Source: Bacteroidaceae bacterium
GTDB taxonomy: Bacteria; Bacteroidota; Bacteroidia; Bacteroidales; Bacteroidaceae
DNA: 17,028 bases
Assembly (NCBI GenBank): GCA_900752815.1
Contig: CAADWS010000236.1
Location: 1 to 17,028 of the forward strand
Direction: 5' to 3'
The notes beneath the pieces were generated by a model. That model saw only the letters and a program-made list of their open reading frames with translations, was not told where the DNA came from and ran no database searches. Below, one piece after another: positions 6,965 through 12,984 of the stretch. The translations under genes and the position numbers were made by a program. Each line of letters starts with the position of its first letter. Positions within the stretch are counted from its first letter, which is position 1.

Positions 6965-8026
6965 TCAGAGCACTGCTGCCAAATAGCGTTCGCCTTCTCC
7001 TGTCGTCCACTTCCGGCGCAAAGCATAGTCGTTAAACTGTTCCCGCCCAATGCGCCCGATGGAGAAATGACGGGCAGCCGGGTGATCGAACATCAGCCCC
7101 GACACGGCGGCATGAGGTATCATCATGCCGTTTTCCGTCAAGTCAATATCCAAATCGGCCAAACCAAGCAAACGGTCAATCAGGAAAATCATGCTCTGGT
7201 CGGGAATTGACGGATAACCTATAGCAGGGCGCCGCCCTTCGTATTTTTCCTGAAAAAGTTCCTGCGGAGTCAGATGCTCATCGGGCGCATAACCCCAATA
7301 ACGGCGACGCACCTCCTCGTGCATCTTCTCTGCCGCAGCCTCTGCCAGCCTGTCACATAAGGTCTGCAGGAGCATGCGCCGGAAATCGTCGTCAGGATAC
7401 AGTTGTTCCATTCCACGGTCGACCGCCGTCACAAATACGCCCAATGCGGCACCGCGCGGAGTTTCCGGCCCGACGGGAAAGGAAGGCCAGGTGGCCGATA
7501 CGGGAAAATGGCCTTTCGGAGCAATAAAATCAGCCAGGCACAAGCAGGCATCCTGCCGTCCCCGCACCAGCTGCTGACGTAAAAAAGGCAAACGGAATTC
7601 AGCGGCTTCCGTGCCGGTCGGAAGCATTTTCGGGCAAATCCCGCTCTCTGTTTTTTCAGTGAAGGATTCCGCTCCTTCCTGACGGGACAGATTTTCCTCA
7701 GACGGCGCCTCCACCACGCCGGGAAGCAATACGATGTCTTCCCCCTCACTCCATGCAGGAAACAGTCCGAACCGGGCTTTCACGCGCCAGCCGGCATCCA
7801 AATCCCGCAATAGTCCCAACGCTTCCTGCATCAGGCGGTCGGCTTCAACTGCCTGCGCATAATCAGCCTCTCCCATCTTCGCTATCCACTCACGCCGACA
7901 TGCTACACAATCATGTATATCCGCCACTTGAGCAAAACGCGGGGGCATTCCCCAGGCGTGAAAGAAATAAATCCAATTCACGTAGGGTATCAAATCGCCA
8001 AGCTGATAAGATAAGGTATGTATCAT
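6965..8026 (-). CDS. Free-standing vitamin B12-dependent methionine synthase activation (SAM-binding) domain protein
   Basis: This resembles the C-terminal reactivation domain of MetH, which uses S-adenosylmethionine and an electron donor to re-methylate oxidised cob(II)alamin. Here it is a separate 353-residue protein with no homocysteine, folate or cobalamin-binding modules. The N-terminus (YVNWIYFFHAWGM, 15-27) matches the start of the domain. LADFIAPK is at 164-171. The block RYWGYAPDEHLTPQELF leads into RPAIGYP at 266-272, the SAM-binding motif, followed by SGLMFDHPAARHFSIGRI. Residues about 105-150 are a poorly conserved, Glu/Ser-rich insert relative to E. coli MetH. It needs a partner methionine synthase elsewhere in the genome. 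It lies 144 bp after pyrC and 67 bp before the phosphoesterase, within the same minus-strand run. Confidence 0.88.
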   Translation of the reverse strand: MIHTLSYQLGDLIPYVNWIYFFHAWGMPPRFAQVADIHDCVACRREWIAKMGEADYAQAVEADRLMQEALGLLRDLDAGWRVKARFGLFPAWSEGEDIVLLPGVVEAPSEENLSRQEGAESFTEKTESGICPKMLPTGTEAAEFRLPFLRQQLVRGRQDACLCLADFIAPKGHFPVSATWPSFPVGPETPRGAALGVFVTAVDRGMEQLYPDDDFRRMLLQTLCDRLAEAAAEKMHEEVRRRYWGYAPDEHLTPQELFQEKYEGRRPAIGYPSIPDQSMIFLIDRLLGLADLDIDLTENGMMIPHAAVSGLMFDHPAARHFSIGRIGREQFNDYALRRKWTTGEGERYLAAVL

Positions 8027-8170
8027 GAAAATTATGCAAAAGGCCTTTCCCCTTCCTCAACGGGGACAACATAGAGACAAAGAACCGCCATGTGACCATC
8101 GGCCACACTTCCGGAGAGCGCTCTTTACCTGTCGATGCGTTTCTCCGGATTCCGCCGGCTCCGGCAACCG

Positions 8171-9511
8171 TCAACGTCCGAAAGTGACAGCCTGCCCTCT
8201 GAAATTATCATTGGTTATGACTCCGTTGTTATAAAGCAGGAATCCGTTACAATACGTTTTTTCCACCTTCCAACGGAAAGTGCGCCCTTCCAACGGACTC
8301 CAATTGCATTTGCTTTCTATCCGGTTCGGAGTCAAGGTCCAAAGCGAATTCGGGCGAACAAGCACCAAATCCGCCTTGTAGCCCTCACGCAAGAATCCAC
8401 GGTTTTCGATGTTGAAGATACGGGCTGGATTATGACACATCAGTTCCACCAGCCGCTCCAGCTCCAACACGCCCTCGTCAACCAGTCCGAGCATCGAGAC
8501 CAGAGAAAACTGCACCATGGGCATTCCCGAAACGGCCTTGGCCGCCCCGCCGCGTTTTTCGGTCAGCAGGTGAGGAGCATGGTCGGTTGCCACCACACTG
8601 ATTTTTCCACTGGTCAGCGCCGCACGCAAAGCCGCCCGGTCGGCAGCCGTCTTAATTGCCGGATTACACTTTATGCGCGTCCGCAATTTAGCATAGTCCG
8701 CATCGGTAAACAGCAAATGGGGAACACAAGCCTCTGCCGTTATGCGGGAAGGCGCTGCGTCGAAAAGTTCAAGTTCACGAGCCGTTGAAACATGTGCGAC
8801 ATGGAGCTGTGCCTCGCTATTGCGCGCCAACTCTACCGCAAGAGCTGTTGATACATAGCAAGCCTCTGCTGAACGGATTTCGGGATGATGCGACACGTCG
8901 GGGTCATCACCATATTGTTTGCGGCAGGCCTCCATATTACGGGCAATGATGTCCGTGTCCTCGCAGTGCACCATGATAGGCAACTTCACCGTCTCAAAAA
9001 TTTCCTGCAGGACGTCACGACGGTCCACCAGCATGTTCCCCGTAGATGAACCCATAAACAGCTTCACGCCACATACCTTATGCGGACTCAGGTATGTCAA
9101 CTCCTGAAGATTATCATTGGTAGCTCCGAAAAAGAGACCATAGTTAACCATACATTTTGCAGCGGCAAGTTTCATTTTCTCCTGATAGGCATCCCATGTA
9201 GTGGTTTGCGGCAAAGTGTTGGGCATGTCAAAGACCGTAGTCACCCCACCTGCCGCAGCGGCTCTGCTTTCTGTCAGCATATCGGCCTTCGACGTCAGGC
9301 CCGGGTCGCGGAAGTGTACATGGTCGTCTATAATTCCCGGAAGGAGATAGCATCCGGTGGCATCCACTTCCTCATCCGCCGGAATCTCAGGCAATCCGTC
9401 TGTTCCTTCCACTATCTGCTCGATATGATGGTTGTCTATAAGGAGTGAACCGACGAAGCAACGTCCTTCGTTGACCAACGTCGCATTCTTAATCAAAACT
9501 CTTCTGTGCAT
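8171..9511 (-). CDS. pyrC: Dihydroorotase
   Basis: This zinc amidohydrolase interconverts N-carbamoyl-aspartate and dihydroorotate, the third step of pyrimidine synthesis. The 446-residue protein has the class I (long) layout. The metal site is intact: HVHFRDPG with H64, H66 and R68, the candidate bridging lysine K150 in GVKLFMGSSTG, H182 in MVHCED, H237 and H240 in HVAHVST, and D310 in ATDHAPH. The C-terminal part returns to the small beta-domain typical of composite amidohydrolases. Allantoinase and hydantoinase are relatives, but FRDPG, ATDHAPH and the chain length favour dihydroorotase. It follows the mannosyltransferase gene by 65 bp on the same strand, with no promoter box in the gap. 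Confidence 0.93.
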   Translation of the reverse strand: MHRRVLIKNATLVNEGRCFVGSLLIDNHHIEQIVEGTDGLPEIPADEEVDATGCYLLPGIIDDHVHFRDPGLTSKADMLTESRAAAAGGVTTVFDMPNTLPQTTTWDAYQEKMKLAAAKCMVNYGLFFGATNDNLQELTYLSPHKVCGVKLFMGSSTGNMLVDRRDVLQEIFETVKLPIMVHCEDTDIIARNMEACRKQYGDDPDVSHHPEIRSAEACYVSTALAVELARNSEAQLHVAHVSTARELELFDAAPSRITAEACVPHLLFTDADYAKLRTRIKCNPAIKTAADRAALRAALTSGKISVVATDHAPHLLTEKRGGAAKAVSGMPMVQFSLVSMLGLVDEGVLELERLVELMCHNPARIFNIENRGFLREGYKADLVLVRPNSLWTLTPNRIESKCNWSPLEGRTFRWKVEKTYCNGFLLYNNGVITNDNFRGQAVTFGR

Positions 9512-9576
9512 AGTCTACTCTTAAAAAAACACATGGAAAGACGGCAGGGCACAACGCGCTGCCACAAAACGCCCGC

Positions 9577-10326
9577 TCAACGTGTTCTGGGCTTGATTTT
9601 TCCCGTCATGGCTGCCCAGCGCAGGCGTATGACGCCAAAGAGAGCTTCGCCGAAAATGCCGCCACTCATTTTGCTGGTTCCCAACTGGCGGTTGACAAAA
9701 ATAACAGGAACTTCCGCTACCTTGAATCCCAGTTTATAAGCTGTATACTTCATCTCAATCTGGAAAGCATAACCCTTAAAGCGGATGGCATCCAAATCAA
9801 TCGTTTCAAGCACCCGCCGACGGTAACATTTGAAACCCGCCGTCGTGTCATACACCGGAATTCCCGTCACAAGCCGCACATATTTAGAGGCATAATAACT
9901 CATCAGCACCCGCCCCATAGGCCAGTTGACTACGTTCACGCCTGTCACATAACGCGACCCCACCGCCACGTCGGCTCCACTCTCCGCACAAGCCGCATAG
10001 AGCCGGGGCAAATCTTTCGGGTCGTGACTGAAGTCAGCATCCATTTCAAATACGTATTCGTAATCATGCTCCAGGGCCCACTTGAAGCCGGCTATGTAGG
10101 CCGTACCCAGCCCCAGCTTACCGGAACGTTCGACAAGAAAAAGGCGGTCTGCAAATTCGGCCTGCTGCAAACCCTTTACGATGGCGGCTGTACCGTCGGG
10201 CGAGCCGTCGTCAATAATGAGTATGTGGAAACACTTTTCCAGTCCGAACACGGCGCGGATAATCTTTTCTATATTCTCTTTCTCGTTGTAGGTCGGGATA
10301 ATTACAATGCTGTCACTCGTCTGCAT
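9577..10326 (-). CDS. Polyprenol monophosphomannose synthase-like family 2 glycosyltransferase
   Basis: This enzyme probably transfers mannose (or glucose) from a nucleotide sugar to polyprenyl phosphate at the inner membrane, making a lipid-linked donor for extracytoplasmic glycosylation. The 249-residue protein is one GT-A domain: IVIIPTYNEKENIE at the N-terminus, DDGSPDGT at 39-46, the metal-binding DAD at 96-98 in EMDADFSHDP, GSRY at 123-126, and the acceptor-side FVNRQLGTSKM at about 210-220. It lacks C-terminal transmembrane helices, so it resembles the short Dpm1 class. It is the first gene of the minus-strand run, with a consensus promoter upstream. The exact sugar is not readable from the sequence. 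Confidence 0.9.
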   Translation of the reverse strand: MQTSDSIVIIPTYNEKENIEKIIRAVFGLEKCFHILIIDDGSPDGTAAIVKGLQQAEFADRLFLVERSGKLGLGTAYIAGFKWALEHDYEYVFEMDADFSHDPKDLPRLYAACAESGADVAVGSRYVTGVNVVNWPMGRVLMSYYASKYVRLVTGIPVYDTTAGFKCYRRRVLETIDLDAIRFKGYAFQIEMKYTAYKLGFKVAEVPVIFVNRQLGTSKMSGGIFGEALFGVIRLRWAAMTGKIKPRTR

Positions 10327-10357
10327 AACCGTGAAAGTCTTTATGGTTTTTATAGAG

Positions 10358-10388
10358 CAAAATTAGAAAGAAATACTGAAAGGCCAAC
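10358..10388 (-). promoter_or_regulatory. Bacteroidetes-type promoter for the mannosyltransferase-pyrC operon
   Basis: On the minus strand TAATTTTG (plus 10358-10365) matches TAnnTTTG exactly. GTTG (plus 10385-10388) gives a 3-of-4 match to the -33 TTTG across a 19-bp spacer. The expected start leaves a leader of about 25 nt before the ATG at 10326. No equal box was found in the gaps further down the operon. Confidence 0.55.
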
Positions 10389-10590
10389 GCATAACCCCGA
10401 ATAAACAGCCTTTCCGATTGTTAAATATTAAAACTGTCGCACCATCTGCCCGAAATGCCTCTTCGCTTTTATCAGCGCATGCGCCTTGTTTTCATGGAAC
10501 AAGGATACCCTCCAACGGAGTTTCCCGTCAGGCGGGCTTATCACTTTCGGCGGACATTACTTTTTTATTTTTTCGAAAAAACAGCAATCG
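10389..10590. other. Divergent control region between the mannosyltransferase and the thioredoxin-like gene
   Basis: No credible gene is present. Visible elements are a GCGCATGCGC palindrome (10475-10484), a 7-bp inverted repeat CCTTGTT/AACAAGG (10484-10490 and 10498-10504) with no T-tract, and a 14-bp palindrome TTTTTTCGAAAAAA (10568-10581) just upstream of the plus-strand promoter. Confidence 0.55.
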
Positions 10591-10622
10591 TTTGCCATTC
10601 CAACCCCCTTTTCGTATATTTG
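10591..10622 (+). promoter_or_regulatory. Consensus Bacteroidetes promoter for the TlpA-like gene
   Basis: TTTG (10591-10594), a 20-bp spacer and TATATTTG (10615-10622) match the Bacteroides consensus in both boxes. The predicted start near 10629 leaves a leader of about 110 nt. That leader includes a 14-codon frame starting at 10634 and ending with TGA at 10678. The poly-T/poly-A palindrome at 10568-10581 ends 9 bp upstream of the -33 box and may act as an UP-like element or operator. Confidence 0.75.
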
Positions 10623-10740
10623 CACGGCACAGAATGGAGTTAGAACGGGCCATGTCAAAAAGTACATATACCCCCTGACTCCGGCTGGACTTAAAAAGGA
10701 ATAACAGCAGCAATTTTTCAAACAACAAATAGGATAAAAT

Positions 10741-11814
10741 ATGAAAAAAGGACTTTTCGCAATGATGCTGGCCGGCGTCATAAGCCTACCGGCACTGGCA
10801 CAGCAGTATGAAATTACCGGTAAGGTGCCAGATGGCAACCAGCGTGTACGCCTCAACATCCTCATGAAGCAAAACCCCCTCGTTCCCTTGACCGTAAAAG
10901 ACGGAACGTTCCATGAGAAGGGAGAAGCCGGCGGCTACAAATTTGCTCTTATCATGTATGGGCGCGACACGGCAATCCCCGTCGTTCTGGACGGCAAGAT
11001 TGAAGTGGACCTCGCCACACAAACCGTAAAAGGAAACGAGGAAAACCAACTCCTGGCTGAGTGGAACAAGAAGTACAACGCCGTGAAATCCAAAATGGAG
11101 GACCTGCGCAAAGAAGCCGCCAAATACAGAAACGGCGAGAAAATGCCCGATGAGGTACGCGAGCGTCTGTCCAAGAGCAGTAAGGAAATCAATGCCGAAC
11201 TGGGCCAACTGACTATGGAGTGCTGCAAGAGCAACATGAACCGCGAGTTCCCGGCCATTTTCCTCATCCAGTCGCTCTATCAGCTGCCCCATGAGGACCT
11301 CATCCAGCTGGCAGACCAAAAACCGGCCTTCCTGGAAATTCCGGCCATGAGCAGAATCAAAACCACCATTGAAGCCTGGAAACGGCAGCGCGTAGGCGCA
11401 ATGTTTACCGACCTGACCATGAACGACACGCTCGGCCAACCGCACAAGCTCTCTGAGTATGTGGGGAAAGGCAAGTATGTGCTCATTGACTTCTGGGCCA
11501 GCTGGTGCGGACCGTGCCGCGCCGAAATGCCCAACGTAAAAGCCGCATACGAAAAATATGCTGCCAAGGGATTTGACATCGTCGGGCTTTCATTCGACCA
11601 GAAGAAGGACGCCTGGACCGGAGCCATCAAGGAAATGGGCTTACCGTGGCATCACCTGTCCGACCTCAAGGGCTGGGGCTGCGAAGCCGGAAAAGTGTAT
11701 GGAGTCAATTCTATTCCGGCCACCCTCCTCGTAGGGCCTGACGGAAAAATCATTGCCAGCGGACTGCGCGGAGAAGCGCTCGACCAGAAACTGGCTGAAA
11801 TTTTCAACAAGTAA
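10741..11814 (+). CDS. Exported TlpA-like thioredoxin-family protein with N-terminal DUF4369-like region
   Basis: This is a probable periplasmic disulfide reductase of the AhpC/TSA-TlpA type common in Bacteroidetes. Residues 1-20 form a signal peptide (positive start, hydrophobic core, ALA before QQ). Residues 22-110 form a beta-rich region like DUF4369, and 110-220 a charged helical linker with extra cysteines C161 and C162. The thioredoxin domain starts around 224, with WCGPC at 255-259 and the cis-proline P326 in SIPATLL. C314 lies outside the active site. Length (357 aa) is normal for this class. The ATG follows AGGATAAAAT. It stands alone, transcribed away from the mannosyltransferase, with its own promoter. 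Cellular partners are not evident from the sequence. Confidence 0.9.
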   Translation: MKKGLFAMMLAGVISLPALAQQYEITGKVPDGNQRVRLNILMKQNPLVPLTVKDGTFHEKGEAGGYKFALIMYGRDTAIPVVLDGKIEVDLATQTVKGNEENQLLAEWNKKYNAVKSKMEDLRKEAAKYRNGEKMPDEVRERLSKSSKEINAELGQLTMECCKSNMNREFPAIFLIQSLYQLPHEDLIQLADQKPAFLEIPAMSRIKTTIEAWKRQRVGAMFTDLTMNDTLGQPHKLSEYVGKGKYVLIDFWASWCGPCRAEMPNVKAAYEKYAAKGFDIVGLSFDQKKDAWTGAIKEMGLPWHHLSDLKGWGCEAGKVYGVNSIPATLLVGPDGKIIASGLRGEALDQKLAEIFNK

Positions 11815-11939
11815 CAGTCCGGAAGCCCACTTTCCAATATCCGACTATCCCGCAGGGACTGTCCATACAAATGCCCCCACTCTTCCAGAAGCGGGTACAA
11901 GGACTGCCGGCTCGGATAGTTAAATATATTTAATCCGGA

Positions 11940-11971
11940 TTTGGATTTCGGCTTTTTAATTTGTATCTTTG
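11940..11971 (+). promoter_or_regulatory. Consensus Bacteroidetes promoter inside the intergenic region
   Basis: TTTG (11940-11943), a 20-bp spacer and TATCTTTG (11964-11971) match both consensus boxes. A 14-bp AT palindrome (11920-11933) lies 6 bp upstream, mirroring the placement of the palindrome before the TlpA-like promoter. The predicted start at about 11977-11980 lies at the base of the hairpin that follows. Confidence 0.7.
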
Positions 11972-11977
11972 TAATAG

Positions 11978-12022
11978 TGACGGGAAGACAGAATCCAACG
12001 GGATCTGCTTCCCGTATTTTTG
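11978..12022 (+). ncRNA. Candidate ~45-nt small RNA made of one bulged hairpin with terminator T-tract
   Basis: Immediately after the promoter, ACGGGAAG (11980-11987) pairs with CTTCCCGT (12008-12015). Inside, CAG pairs with CTG and ATCC with GGAT, with single bulged A residues at 11988 and 11992 and an AACG loop, 15 bp in all. ATTTTTG follows directly. A transcript from this promoter would consist almost only of the hairpin and stop at about 12022. It may be a small RNA or an attenuated leader. The hairpin may also end readthrough from the TlpA-like gene, which shows no closer terminator. I do not recognise a known RNA family. Confidence 0.45.
11980..12022 (+). terminator. Intrinsic terminator downstream of the TlpA-like gene and the internal promoter
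   Basis: The 15-bp bulged GC-rich stem followed by ATTTTTG has terminator form on the plus strand. It is the first such structure after the thioredoxin-like gene, about 165 nt past its stop, so it may serve that gene and the internal promoter alike. Confidence 0.65.
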
Positions 12023-12061
12023 TATATCCCTCTTTCGTAACAGGCAGAAAAACAGGAAAAA

Positions 12062-12092
12062 CTGTCAGTACGATTGAAAAAACAGAACGTAC
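12062..12092. repeat. Degenerate two-unit copy of the 21-bp GTAC repeat
   Basis: CTGTCAGTAC begins at 12062 after an A-tract, with its GTAC core at 12068. A second GTAC core (in AACGTACC) begins at 12089, exactly 21 bp on. The first unit is a clear match to the family at 4203 and 16957; the second is supported mainly by spacing. Confidence 0.5.
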
Positions 12093-12447
12093 CAGAGAAA
12101 AATCAAGTTGCCCAAACGTTTCATCTCTCGCCTGCATGCGATTTTTTCCACCGCGCCTTCTTTTTCAACGCCCTTTCCTGTGTGCTATATATTCATAATG
12201 AATTATAAAAAAACAAAAATTAGCCTGTTCAGACCTGTCCGGCGGCAGATCCCCAATGCCTGGCCTTCGGTTTGCCCAGTTCCCCGCCAGTTGATTCCCC
12301 CCACTTCCTTCCTTTCCACCCGCATCTTCCTGCAAGCCAAGCAAAATCCGCTTCATCCTCCCCACGTCAATCTCCTTCGAAAACACAGAAGCAGGCCAAA
12401 GGATGATTTCGCCCACAATGTCACTCGGCACTTTGAGAAAAAATCCG

Positions 12448-12455
12448 TATTTTTG
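12448..12455 (+). promoter_or_regulatory. Possible -7 box for the GtrA-nucleotidase-aguA-aguB unit
   Basis: TATTTTTG (12448-12455) matches TAnnTTTG and continues CG. No good -33 TTTG lies 19-21 bp upstream; the nearest TTTG (12432-12435) is only 12 bp away. It lies about 60 bp before the GtrA ATG and is the best candidate start for the plus-strand unit. Confidence 0.35.
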
Positions 12456-12514
12456 CGAAAAGAAAAGTGCAGAAGTCCCCACAGACTCCCGCATTTTTCT
12501 ATTTCACCAACTCT

Positions 12515-12958
12515 ATGGACAAAAAGGCTGAAATCATCCGAATACTCAAATATGGCAGTGTGGGAATCGCGAATACCCTCATTACTTTTCTCACCTTCAC
12601 GCTCCTGCGCGCATGGGGAGTGGATGAAAATGTATCGAATGCAGCCGGTTACATAGCTGGTATGGTCAACAGTTTCTGCTGGAACCGGCGATGGGTATTC
12701 CGCTCGCAGGCAGGCAGCCGCCTGCGACAGGCCTTTTGGTTTGTCACAGGCGCGGGACTTTGCTGGCTTGTGCAATGGGGCTTCTTCCGTCTGCTGCTGG
12801 CCTGGGGCATGCAGGAACACGCCGCCTATCTGACGGGAATGGTTGTCTACACCGCATTGAATTATCTCTTCAACAAACATATCGCCTTCAGGCATCCGGC
12901 CACTCCACGGCAGGGAAACGGAACGTCAGATGCCTCATGCACGCACAAAAAACCATAA
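12515..12958 (+). CDS. GtrA-family small membrane protein
   Basis: Proteins of this family are thought to help move undecaprenyl-phosphate-linked sugars across the cytoplasmic membrane, or otherwise to serve polysaccharide assembly. The 147-residue protein has four hydrophobic segments (about 12-32, 40-58, 73-95, 103-121) and the two family repeats NSFCWNRRWVFR at about 52-63 and NYLFNKHIAFR at about 116-126. A charged, polar tail closes it. I start at the ATG at 12515, which gives MDKKAEIIRILKYG; an in-frame GTG at 12467 would add 16 unlikely residues. The next gene starts 26 bp on. The partner glycosyltransferase is not adjacent, though a polyprenyl-phosphate mannosyltransferase lies 2.2 kb away on the other strand. 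Confidence 0.88.
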   Translation: MDKKAEIIRILKYGSVGIANTLITFLTFTLLRAWGVDENVSNAAGYIAGMVNSFCWNRRWVFRSQAGSRLRQAFWFVTGAGLCWLVQWGFFRLLLAWGMQEHAAYLTGMVVYTALNYLFNKHIAFRHPATPRQGNGTSDASCTHKKP

Positions 12959-12984
12959 CACATTACATTTCACCGGACTTTCAT

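Larger units (their letters stand above)
11815..12514. other. 700-bp gene-free interval between the thioredoxin-like gene and the GtrA gene
   Basis: No open frame here has family motifs, a sensible start or coding-like composition. Contents are a 7-bp inverted repeat with a 35-nt loop right at the thioredoxin stop (no T-tract), a 14-bp palindrome TTAAATATATTTAA (11920-11933), the promoter-plus-hairpin unit at 11940-12022, a degenerate 21-bp repeat pair at 12062-12092, and a pyrimidine-rich tract at about 12290-12370. The GtrA promoter candidate follows. A decayed gene cannot be excluded. Confidence 0.55.

Noticed and set aside
8027..8170. Cobalamin or SAM riboswitch before the MetH-domain gene
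   Set aside because: I could not find a B12-box-like sequence. Only an 8-bp TCCGGAGA inverted repeat (8110-8117 and 8142-8149) without a T-tract and a short CCCC/GGGG hairpin are present.
10475..10504. Terminator in the divergent region
   Set aside because: The palindrome and 7-bp inverted repeat have no T-tract on either side, and no gene ends there.
11652..12198. Small proteins in the gap after the TlpA-like gene (frames on both strands of 85-161 codons)
   Set aside because: They overlap the thioredoxin gene, the promoter or the hairpin, lack a start signal and have no recognisable motif.
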